Shown here piece after piece: positions 44,398 to 55,073 of a DNA stretch of 64,000 bases. Location of the stretch: contig CM042689.1 of NCBI GenBank assembly GCA_023614405.1, positions 277,395,533 to 277,459,532 of the forward strand, written 5' to 3'. The notes under the pieces are model-generated. The model ran no database searches. It saw only the letters and a program-made list of their open reading frames with translations, and had not been told where the DNA came from. The stretch comes from Avena insularis (lineage: Eukaryota; Streptophyta; Magnoliopsida; Poales; Poaceae). The position numbers and the translations under genes were made by a program. The stretch's first letter is position 1, and each line of letters starts with the position of its first letter.

Positions 44398-44892
44398 TTA
44401 TTACTAGTATAAGTGTCCGTGGTGCACCGAGAGTGAATGGGAGAAATTTTCACCATAAAATTTTGCACAAATATCGATCACCCACGCCGCATATCTCTGG
44501 CCTCAATTTGCTCTTATTTTGAAATATTAAAATTTGATGTGATATACACTTCATATAAATATATATATGCATCGCTATGGGTCGATTCCTTCATATAATA
44601 TCAATTCCGACTGAATCTTAAATAAAAAAACTCCGGCGGACTTGAATAGCCTTAGTATATCTCACTCTCTGAATTTCAACAATACATATTTTGTTAGTTT
44701 TCTTCCCATCTTTGTCAAACAACACAAAAAATTAAAAAGACTATGCAACTATCAAAAATTATCTATTCACTTCATAATAAAATTAAAATAATACTCATCC
44801 AAATTTTAAAAAAACTCGAGACATCTGTTTTAAAATGGAGGGAATAGAAAAGTTTGCAAAAAAGATCCTATGACGGACAAGACCAGGCTTAG

Positions 44893-44918
44893 CCCCCCCC
44901 CCCCCACACACACACAGG
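44893..44918 (+). repeat. Poly-C and CA simple repeat
   Basis: A run of C is followed directly by (CA) repeats. Confidence 0.85.
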
Positions 44919-45254
44919 CTTACTGCCATTCCTAGTCGTGGTAGTCAAATTATCTTCATGTCACCCTACGTATCAGATCTAAGAGCTCACTTAGAGCGCA
45001 ACTAACTTCCAGCGAGGCTTCATCCACGAACCAAACCCGCTCCCTAAGTGGCTCGCTTATGAATCCCCCGTCGCTCTTCTTCTTCCCACAGGGACCCAGC
45101 CCATGAGCCCAACGTATGGCGAGACGTGCGGCAGCTCCTGCCTGGGTCCCCTCTCTCCTTGTTCCGTCCTGCCGCCGCCAGGCACACCAGGCCTGAACCT
45201 CGCCTTCCTCGGATCCTTGCCCTCCTCTCTGCATCGCAGCCGTATACCGCATCT

Positions 45255-47191
45255 TGTAGGGGTTCGTAGCATGGAAAATAAAAAAATTCTAAGGCATGAA
45301 CACACAATCAAGATCTAATCTATGATCAAGCCAAGATCTATCTACTAGATTGTAGCAACGAGTCGATAGAATACTAACCCTCGAAGATCCAAAGCGGTTA
45401 ACGAGAGCAGATTCTCGTGGGTGATGTAGTCGTACACTTCCGATCTCAAGATCGCGTAGACGATCCTTCCAAGGCCATCGCGCCACGTTGAGCCTGGTCA
45501 CACATACGGTACTCGATGAAGACCTTCCTCTCCCTTGTTCCAGCAGGCAGCGAAGGTTGTAGCACTCTCCTCGTGATTCCGGCAGCACGACGGCGTGGTA
45601 CCGGAAGTAGAGGGGAGATCTCGCAGGGCTTCGCCTTAAGCCGGAGCGAGTATGGTGGACTATGAGAGAGGCCTTGGCGATCTAGGGTTTAGAGGCACCA
45701 AGGAGAGAGAGCTAATCCGGCGGCTAGGGCAAGGGAAGGGCCCCAACTCGGCGGCTAGGCAAACCCTAGGGGCGGCGGCGACTTGGTGGAGGCCGGCGGC
45801 TAGGGCTAGGGTTTACAGGAGAGAGGTGTGTGGGAGAGGGGCAGCCCTGCCCCTCCTTTTATAGGTGTGAGGGTGCGGCTTGGGAGGAGGGAGTCCTCCT
45901 CCAACTCCTCCTCCTTGGCCGGCGGATGGAGGGAGGAGACTTCCTCCCCAAGTAGGATTCCTACTCTCCCTCCACCAAGCAAACTTGCCGTTTGACTTTT
46001 TCAAATTGGCGTTTGACTTTCAAACTAGGATTTGATTTCTCCCTTTATTTTGCCTAGCCAAGTGACCTAGTACATGATGCAACCATTCCACATTGTCATG
46101 ACACATTCATGTACCCTTCCCCTCCGGAGTGCCGGACCTTCCGGACCCTTCTAGAACATTCCCGGTGAAAACACCGGAATCATTCCCCAACTCCGAAACA
46201 GGACTTTCCTTATATGAATCTTATTCTCCGGACCATTCCGGATCTCCTCGTGATATCCTGGATCCCATCCGAGACTCCGAACAACATTCGGTCTCTTACT
46301 CATCATTCCATAACTACTCAACAACATCGAATCCTTAAGTGTGTCTCCCTACGGTTCGTGAATTATGCGGACATGATCGAGACACTTCTCCGATCAATAA
46401 CCAATAGAGGAATCTAGAAATTCATATGGCTCCCACATATTTCTACGATTACTTTGCGATCGAATGAACCACTTACATACGATACCAATTTCCCTTTGTC
46501 TCACGATATTTTACTTATCCGAGGTTTTGATCGTCGGTATCTCTGCATACCTAGTTCAACCTCGTTACTGTTAAGTACTCTTTTCTTGTTCCCGTGATAT
46601 GTCATCCCTTGTGAGCCAGTCACATGCTTGCAAGCTAATTGGATGACATTCCACCGAGAGGGCCCAGAGTATATCTATCCGTCATATGGATGGACAAATC
46701 CCACTCTTGATCCATGTGTTTCAACCCATACTTTCCGAACACTCAATGCCATCTTTATAGCCACCCAGTTACGGTGTGGTGTTTGATGTCATCAAAGCAT
46801 CCTTCCGGTGATGGTGATAAGCATGATCTCGTGGTCGAAGGAATTAGGTTACTATGTATCAGAAATCTTATAGCAAATGAACTATATTAAATGACTTTAT
46901 CTTTATGCTACGCTTAACTATAGGAGTATGTCCATCACATCATTCTCCTAATGATATGACCCTGTTGTTAATAACATCTCTATGTTCATGATCAAGAAAC
47001 CATGATCATATATTAACCAACAAGCTAGTTTAACAAGAGGCTTTACTAGGGACTCTTTTTATGTTTACAAATCACACAAGTATTAATGTTTCCGGTTAAT
47101 ACAATTATAGCATGGTATGTAAACATTTATCATAAGTATGAAGATATGATAATAACCACTTTATTATTGCCTCTTGGGCATATCTCCAACA
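45255..47191 (-). mobile_element. Angela/BARE-type Copia solo LTR
   Basis: On the minus strand it starts TGTTGGAGATATGCCC, followed by AAGAGGCAATAATAAAGTGG, the well-known opening of Angela/BARE Copia LTRs. It ends ...CGAACCCCTACA. The length of 1,937 bp fits that group. The perfect 5-bp duplication CATCT is at 45,250-45,254 and 47,192-47,196. There is no internal region on either side, so it is a solo LTR, the usual product of recombination between the two LTRs of a full element. Confidence 0.92.
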
Positions 47192-47620
47192 CATCTGTCA
47201 GTTTGCCCTTTTGCTTTCTCTCCCACGGGGATTCTATGATCTGATTTCAGAGATCAAACAGTGGTGTTGTTGCTTATTAGATTTCCAACCAGCTTGTTGA
47301 TTCCAAGAACCTTGAGAACGTATATGAGCTGATGCGATTCTGTATAAACGAGCGAGGTGGGACTATCGAGTCACGGTTCGGAGGAGCGGACAATGGCCCT
47401 GTCAATCGATGAAAAGCCTAACCTCTCATGGTAGAGACCCAATACACCCGAGATGAAAAGCCCAGGATAGACCCAATTCGCCCGGTCAGCACAGAAATAA
47501 ACGAAATCTTGTTTAACTTAGGAGTGGCCATGGTGGGTAATTCCATCTAAGTGGAGGGGCAAAAAGGTCTAAAAAAGTGTTGAACCGGGAGAAACACTTT
47601 GTGTTTTATTATTAGAATAT

Positions 47621-50198
47621 AGATTATTATTATTACTAGCAGAATGCCCGTGCGTTGCTACGGGATAATAAAAAAATTATATGAACACACGAAATACCAA
47701 TTGTCATAAATTTGAAAAAGATGGGCATGTGATGTCTACATTTGGATTCTCTTCATATATTCATACATAAAGCAAGAACTACTATAGCAAATGTCCATAG
47801 AAGAATCACTCTTGCCCCCTACGTATCTTCTTTCTAGAGAATCTTCAGTATAAAATTGTCAAAAGCCTGATCTGCTCCAGCAAGTTTAGGGTTCTCTGCT
47901 TAGGATCATGGATAATGATGTGTCAACTCAACAATACAAAGACCACAGCCCAGCACGTCCACGCGCTACAACCTCTCATTTAGCATGAAACGAGATAGAA
48001 CAACTTTGTCCCTGAAATTTATGATAGAATCACACACATGCACTTATCAGAACGAGCATAACCAATTGAATTCAAAATTTTACACACACGAAAAAAAATG
48101 TCAGGTATGGGACATTACTATAATTGGCCGTCTCTCTAACAAGCACCGAAAAGTTGCTATTTGTTGAAACATTTCAGTCCAGTTCTTATATGATTCCGAG
48201 GAGGAAAATCAACTTCAAGAGGATCATGAAGACTTACTGCTAACCATCTCTACCCACACGAGCGGCTCTTAGAGTTACCCATACGGTCTTACCAATAACC
48301 ATACCCAAACCGGCTAACGCCTACAATTTTCAAAACACAGGGAAGTTCACATTATCAGATCATACATGGAATCAACCGGGAATGAGCACAGAGGATTGGC
48401 CTTTTCGCATGAAGAACCAGACAACATGAAGTTACACGCTTGAGATACCTTGACCCCCGACCGTCGATAGCGCACAGTTGAGTTCACCATCAACCAGGAG
48501 GCGCTTCGGCACTTTTCTCCGTACCAAATCTTGAAGCCAAGTTCTTTGCCATTATGAAAACAGTGGAGCTGACAGAAAGCATGCAAAGACAAACCCGTAT
48601 AGTGATGAATGTTATCCAAAATACTGGCTACAATGCTCCCATATATTATACATAAGGCCCACAATCGTTAGGAGTAGCACATATGTAATCAGCTTATGAA
48701 CCAACCTTTACAAATGTCATTTTCTTAGATTCCTGACCCAAGATAAAACAGAACCATGATTTGTGTCAGAACTTAAGCAGTACAAATGCGCGAGATGCTG
48801 TTACGAAAATTTGTGATGTTGAAGAAACAATTAGTTGATGCAAGACATACAAAAGGAAAAACGTACATGCTAGATTCAAGTATGCTGTGCACACAAATAG
48901 TCTTGAGAGGATGCTATTTGATAGCCTGATTATGATAAGATTCAGGTTATGTTTTCCCAAGCGAATAAATAGGAGCCTAATATATATGAGTATTCGGGGT
49001 GCTATGACTCGGAAGTTGATCTTATAAATACATATTGAAGTTAAAATCAGACATTTGTCTCAACTACAGTGGAAGCTGTCAAGATTATGCAGTAGCTCTG
49101 GTTGATAAATCACCGGATGATTCTATCAGCAACCAAAATATTATCAAAGACCATGTCACTTCAAACTATCTGAAAGCTACAGGCTGGAAAAGGTACAGGC
49201 ATAAAGTTTCTCACTATGGTGATGTAGGTGCTACTCTGAAGTACCTACAAAAGATGCATCATAATAACCCCTCATTCTTCTATGCTATAAAATCTGACGA
49301 GGATGGGAACTTGACAAAATTTAAGAGACAGAAGAAAAATCCAGAGAAGGCTACTCACAATTGACTCAAACCTAGGGCAGTTAGGCGGTCTTGACATCTG
49401 TGACGCAAGGAATGCAATGCTCTAGCATGGGATCAACAAGCCTTGACTATCGAGTACCCAACGGATAGCAGGGTGGATTCGCGGGCGGATCAGGCCACTG
49501 GAGCGCGTCGACCATCAGCAACTTGGTCGGCGCCACACCTCTACGCTGCACATCCGGCTCCAACCCGCCTACCAAGGTCTCTGTTCCCCACCACCGACGC
49601 AGGTCCCCTCATCCGCCACCGAACCGGGTCGCCCTCCCCCGCTTCTCCCGCCGGCGAAAGAAGCCGACCGGGCCAGTTCGGTTACCTGCCGATCGAGCCT
49701 ACTCCCTCCTCCGCTCGTCAACGCCTGCGGTCTCCTCACCCCGCGTGTGTCCCCTACGAGGACCATCCCCGACACAGATGCCTCCCTCTCCTCTCCGCCC
49801 CGGACTGGCGCTGCCCGTGCGTGCTCCGGCCAGCACGAGCCCTCGCCTCACGGACGCCCTCCTCGTGCGAGAAGGGGAGATGAGGGCGCGAGAAGGAGAT
49901 AACGGCGGGGACGGAGCTCGGCAGATAGAGGAGGTCTGTCGGGGGCAGGAGGAGCAGAGGGAGGAGGCGAGGCCGAGAGAAACTCCGACGACGGGGAGGA
50001 GGTCGGGAGGGGAGGAGCGATGACGGCGCAGGAGTCGGGGTTGATGGGGTGCAGCGGGCGGCGTGTGGAAATGGAATTCACAGCAATGGCAATGTGGGTA
50101 AATATCTAAAAAATCCAGGGGCAAAAGCGTCATTTGACGGCAGACGGAAAACCAGGGTGGCGAACGTCCCCAATCTTTTTAATAGTATAGATTATTAT
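47621..50198 (+). mobile_element. Helitron-like element with captured gene fragments
   Basis: The left terminus ACTAGCAGAATGCCCGTGCG lies at about 47,635-47,655. The right end runs from GGGGCAAAAGCGTC (50,118) to AATAGTATAGATTATTATA (about 50,180-50,198). Both ends have a reverse-orientation match at 3.1-5.0 kb. Inside are a FAR1-like fragment and a GC-rich stretch (49,440-50,060) that looks like a captured gene start. AT-rich sequence from 47,660 to 49,030 holds nothing I can name. Confidence 0.5.
49035..49364 (+). pseudogene. FAR1/FHY3-like transposase-derived fragment
   Basis: A 109-codon frame holds a stretch (residues about 63-92: ATLKYLQKMHHNNPSFFYAI then KSDEDGNL) like the linker after the FAR1 DNA-binding domain in FAR1/FHY3-related proteins (xYLxxMQxxNPxFFYAIxLDED). 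Neither the zinc-binding N-terminal domain nor the MULE transposase domain is present, and the frame ends abruptly. It is best read as a captured fragment. The family regulates light signalling or derives from Mutator transposases. Confidence 0.5.
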
Positions 50199-50330
50199 AT
50201 ATAGATAGATATAGATATAGGGTGGTTTAAATAAAAAAACGCGTATCACCCTGGTGCACCAGTTATTTTATCTAGATATAGAGATATATAGATATAAATA
50301 TAGATAGATATAGATTTAACGGGGAGCGGG
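50184..50330. repeat. AT-rich TAGATA microsatellite tract
   Basis: Repeated TAGATA/TATAGA units on both sides of a short unique segment. Confidence 0.75.
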
Positions 50331-50364
50331 GGTTGTTAAATCGGTCAAAAAAAAATCGACAGGC

Positions 50365-51215
50365 GAGAAGAAATATACAGGAGCGTGGCGGGCGGCATCA
50401 GCGGACAGTCAGCGCCCCTAAACCAAACCCCAGACTTTTTCCCTTTCCGATTTCTCCTTCTCCCCAATTGCGAGAGGCGCGCTAGCACAGCAGACCAATC
50501 TTCCCCCGAATCGTCGAATCCTCCTCGTTCTTGTTGCGCCTTCCACCCTCCTCTGTTTCTCCTCCTGGTTCTCCAAGAAACCGAGACGGTGACGGCCGCA
50601 TCAAGGCGCCGCCTCCTTGGCTTCCTCTCCCTTCATCATCCACTCTATAACACGTCGCGTCGGCAGCCCCTTCCCCTCTCTTCCTCGATCACTTGGCTCG
50701 CGGGGCGAGCTTTCCTCTCCGCCGGTGCCTGCATAGTAGGTCGAGGACAGGTGCGTTTCTCGCAATTCACCGTGCTGATTTCGCTTCTCGGTTTCATCGG
50801 GCTAGGTGCATCTCCTTTTACCATGTGAACGTGAGTGATGGTTGGCGGGTGACACCGACTGTAGATGATCCGGGAATCTTTCCTTTTCCATTGATATTTC
50901 GGTGCAAAATACGATACTGATACTATTTTATTTTCTAACATAGTTTCACATGTTCTGTTGCTTTTTAGACATGTTATGTTTACATATCATCTCCTACAAA
51001 TAAAAAGGAGCAATATTTTGAGCTGGTTACTCCCGTAGTGAAGGGCTATACTTGTCTTTTCCTTTTTTACTCTATGATAGCGTGGATCATACATACAGTT
51101 CGATGTAACTGTTGAAATTGCTGTTAGCAAATCTATGAAAGCTTGATTTACTCTCTCTGCTATCATATGTTACTAATGACAAGGTAGGACCTGTCTCACA
51201 GGGCTTTGTAAAACA
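50365..51215 (+). promoter_or_regulatory. PFK: Phosphofructokinase 5' region: likely TATA, leader exon and leader intron
   Basis: A weak TATA candidate (AAATATACA) lies at about 50,370. The following GC- and CT-rich stretch fits a grass 5' leader. A good donor GACAG|GTGCGT at 50,751 and acceptor CTCACAG at 51,201 would remove a 451-bp leader intron and place the ATG 14 bases into the next exon. The transcription start is not determined. Confidence 0.5.
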
Positions 51216-54200
51216 ATGGCTCTAGCATCGCCAGTAGACTATGCTAGCATAATCCAGCTCAATCGTTTTGGACTGCTCAGCTGCGGAAATCGCTTGCGAT
51301 GTATTGGGTATGAAAAGAAAACAAGAGCAGCCTGTCAGTTGGTCGTCAGAGCCACATTCGTGGATCGCCCAAAACTGGACTTCTCGAATCCGAATTGGAA
51401 GAAGCAATTCCAAGAGGACTTTGATAGGAGGTTCAGTTTGCCGCATTTGACAGATGTAATTGATGTGGAACCAAGGCCAACGACATTTTCTCTCAAGAGC
51501 AGGTGAGATGTGTTGCCTTCCAATTCCTCTACTAATTCATTTCCTATATCTATACTCTTAGTGATCGAAACAGATCTCTTTATGATTGCTGTAACTTTTG
51601 CCTTGTTCGCAACCAGAACTCCTCTGGAGAATATCAGTGGTTCATTGGAAGAATCTTGGAACGGCTATGTTAATGATGACGATAGAGCACTTTTGAAGGT
51701 AATACTAGACATGGATCAACCCACAGCAATTAGTTCAGTAGTTTCTGTGGCCATTCGAATACAGTTTAAAGTTTTAACATAAATATAGTATATGTTCCAC
51801 TTACTTGCACGTCCACTACATAGAAAATATCTCACATAGACCTAAATTGTAACTGTGCTTGTGTGCAGCATCACTTCTGTGGTTCAGGTAAATATAGTAA
51901 AATGTCTTATAACAAATTTGTTGGTTCTACAGGTTATTAAGTTTGCCTCATCAACGTCTGCTGGAGCTGACTGCATTGACCCTGATTGCAGCTGGGTTGA
52001 ACAATGGTGACAGCGCGCTGCACAAACTAAAGTGTTGACATGTGACACTCTCTCTAACACAAACTCGTGTCTTTTCCAGGGTGCACCGTGCTGGCCCACG
52101 TAAACAAATATATTTTGAGCCACAGTGTGTAAAGGCTGGAATTGTAACCTGTGGTGGACTTTGCCCAGGTCTCAATGATGTTATCCGGCAGGTAGAATAG
52201 AACTTGACGTGTTGATTTCTGACTGTCTGCACAGATAAATAAAAGATGATTACAATAGCTTATGCGTATATCTTCTGAAAAATCTCTTGAAGAAAATACT
52301 ATTCTCAATTTTGAACTATGGCCTGCTTGCACTCTTGACTCTTGCAGATTGTGCTTACACTTGAAAAATATGGAGTGAAAAACATTGTTGGGATACAACA
52401 TGGTTTCCGTGGATTTTTTGAAGATCATCTATCGGAAGTTCCTGTAAGAATTCTTTGTACATTATGAAGTATCTGGAAACAATAACAATCCTGATTGTAA
52501 GTCTCTGGGCTCTTTTATTCTATCCAGCTTAACACACATGTCGTCCAAAATATCAATCTTGCTGGTGGCAGCTTCTTAGGAGTTTCCCGTGGTGGAGCAA
52601 GTATCTCAGACATTGTCGACAGCATCCAGGCATGTATGCGCAACTCTGGTACTTTGCAAAAATATATTTAATATACAAGGTGCTACTTTGAAGACTTATC
52701 AACTTGATGTCTGCAAACCTCGTTTAGGCCAGGAGACTTGACATGCTCTTTGTACTAGGTGGAAATGGAACTCATGCTGGAGCTAATGCTATACATGCCG
52801 AGGTATTTAAATCATGTCTTCCTTGTGTCAGAATAAGCTATGTTCAGTTCCTAGAGGGTAATAAAAACATTTTTGGGCTCACACAAACGTGGTAGCCTGG
52901 ACCATGGGATTAGAGGTTAACATAACATATCACGGGTGGATGGTTGCATACTTACATTTGTCTGCTTCTTTTGGCGAAAATTAGTGCCGCAAGCGAAAAC
53001 TGAAAGTGTCGATTGTGGGCGTCCCAAAAACAATTGATAATGACATACTATTGATGGACAAGACATTTGGATTTGATACTGCAGTGGAAGCAGCACAAAG
53101 AGCCATCAACTCTGCATATATTGAGGTGATTCATTTTAGTAACCTATCAGGCTCTCATTCATACATATCTTTGAGCAAAAATGTAGTAATATATTCTCTC
53201 GTATTGGTTGCCACTCAAAAATACATTTGTGGTCAACACTATGTTTAGGCACATTCTGCATTTCATGGCATCGGATTGGTCAAGCTGATGGGAAGAAGCA
53301 GCGGCTTCATCACGATGCATGCTTCCCTATCAAGTGGGCAAGTCGATATCTGCTTGATACCGGAGGTGTCTGCTATTCAACTTCTGATGGGTATGCCCTT
53401 CCTACTTACTATGCCCCTGTAGTTGATTTGATCGTGGTAATCCAAATGAAGGTACCATTCACTCTTGATGGACCAAACGGAGTTCTTCGACACGTTGAGC
53501 ACTTGATTGAAACCAAAGGATTTGCTCTGATTTGTATTGCCGAAGGAGCTGGGCAGGTAAGATTACATTCACACATCAGATACATTTTCTTTGGGGATTT
53601 CACTGCTGGCATTTAACAAGTATCCCTTGAATTTGGGCATTGGCTTGGGTTTATATCAAATGAGAAAAATATTTCTCCATTAAATATATAGAATATTTGT
53701 ATGTTTCCAGGAATATTTGCAAAAGTCAAATGCAACCGATGCTTCGGGGAACATGATTCTTAGTGATATCGGTGTGCACCTTCAACAGAAGGTTTGTCCA
53801 TGCCATTAAATGGTCTTCTTGGCGATGTATGTGTTGTGACTGAAACAATATTTAACTTGAAACAATGTCATGCCACAGATTAAGTCTCATTTCAGAGAAA
53901 TAGGTGTCCACTCTGATGTGAAGTACATCGATCCTACATACATGCTTCGTGCCGTGCGTGCCAATGCATCTGATGCCATCCTATGCACGGTGCTTGGCCA
54001 AAATGCTGTAAGACACTGCTTCTCTTAGCTGCATATCTGTCTCACGGCAAATAGTCATGATTTCTCTTTTCTGAGCGTTAGTCCCTGATGGAACCTTGCA
54101 GGTTCATGGTGCTTTTGCAGGGTTCAGCGGCATCACAACCGGAGTATGCAACACGCATAATGTGTACTTGCCAATACCAGAAGTCATCAAAACGCCAAGG

Positions 54201-54269
54201 CTTGTTGATCCAAACAGCAGGATGTGGCACAGGTGCTTGACTTCGACAGGTCAACCTGACTTCCATTGA
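51216..54269 (+). CDS. PFK: ATP-dependent 6-phosphofructokinase, plant type
   Basis: It phosphorylates fructose-6-phosphate to fructose-1,6-bisphosphate in glycolysis. Thirteen coding exons with unbroken phase give 522 residues: 51,216-51,502; 51,617-51,698; 51,933-52,006; 52,080-52,191; 52,348-52,443; 52,528-52,629; 52,728-52,802; 52,985-53,125; 53,249-53,365; 53,452-53,556; 53,711-53,791; 53,879-54,007; 54,102-54,269. Family motifs are GGLCPGLND (173-181, ATP site), GGNGT (262-266, with Asn where bacterial enzymes have Asp), PKTIDND (290-296, substrate and catalytic Asp) and MGR (337-339). All junctions are GT-AG except intron 6, which starts GC. The length fits plant PFKs of about 500 residues or more. 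The N-terminus is Ser/Arg-rich, and a plastid location as in PFK4/5-like members is possible but not proven. The frame appears functional. Confidence 0.95.
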
Positions 54270-55073
54270 TCTTGACAGCAAAGTCTGTACGGTCTAATGG
54301 GAAAAGTACAGATTAGTATGAGCACTATCATATTTTTTTGGTCTTCCACCATAGGGCATCATATGCCCAATCTCACAGGTCATTGAGGTGCAGGGTGGCT
54401 ACAATAAGCATCTCGTTAACTGATCATTTTTTTATATTTAGATCAGCGACATGAAATATACATACAATAATCTGTAGATCTGTATTATCTCTGTTTTGTA
54501 CAGAGGACATGGTTAGTTCCCATTTTGCATGTACTACGGCATAACCATTTGTGTACAGACATATATACATCTGAAATAATGGTGTACGTTGTCCTCTGAT
54601 TTCTTCTGATCCAGACGATATTGTACACATGAGCAGAAATAAAAGAATCGAACATATCACCAAACGAGTCCATTTGATTTTTCATCCATTACGTTCACAT
54701 GTCAGCAAATCCAACCTAAGCATTTGCAATTTCGTACTGCATCATTACATTACTCGAGAAAACAGTGTAGTCCAAACTCAACAAGTGCTGAAAGAACGAA
54801 CAACAGCAGGGGACAGATAAATGAGGACTGCTTTGTTCTTAAGACACTCTGGTTGCAAGTTTCCCAGATGGTAACTTAGTGAACCACTGACGCAAATGCT
54901 ACGGTAACTCTCTTGGCAGAGTTCAACTTGTAACTGTAAGAAAAGGAACCCTATATGCATTCTGGCACCATCCTCCTATACCCTTTGTAAAATGGAGCCA
55001 TAGACTTGTTTGTGATGTGGCACCCTACTCGTTCCGCCTTAGCTATGTACTTGTGTACAGCAGGTGAACTTGA
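54270..55073. other. Gap between the two convergent genes
   Basis: It holds the 3' untranslated regions of the phosphofructokinase gene (plus) and PAIR3 (minus). No ORF is supported, and I cannot place poly(A) sites with confidence. Confidence 0.7.

Larger units (their letters stand above)
44398..47620 (+). mobile_element. Helitron-like element holding a solo LTR
   Basis: It starts near ACTAGTATAAGTGTCCGTGG, a diverged form of the ACTAGCAGAATGCCCGTGCG terminus, and ends in the GAAACACTTTGTGTTTTATTATT run. Inside are a poly-C/CA tract (44,893-44,918), a GC-rich piece at 44,950-45,254 with minus frames I do not recognise, the solo LTR, and 47,197-47,520 with no recognised gene. The class and limits are tentative. 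Confidence 0.4.

Noticed and set aside
44600..44850. Possible Stowaway-like end (ACATCTGTTTTAAAATGGAGGGAATA)
   Set aside because: No inverted partner with a TA flank was found to the left.
49443..50133. Overlapping GC-rich frames of up to 166 codons on both strands
   Set aside because: No domain; the composition suggests a captured leader or promoter rather than a coding gene.
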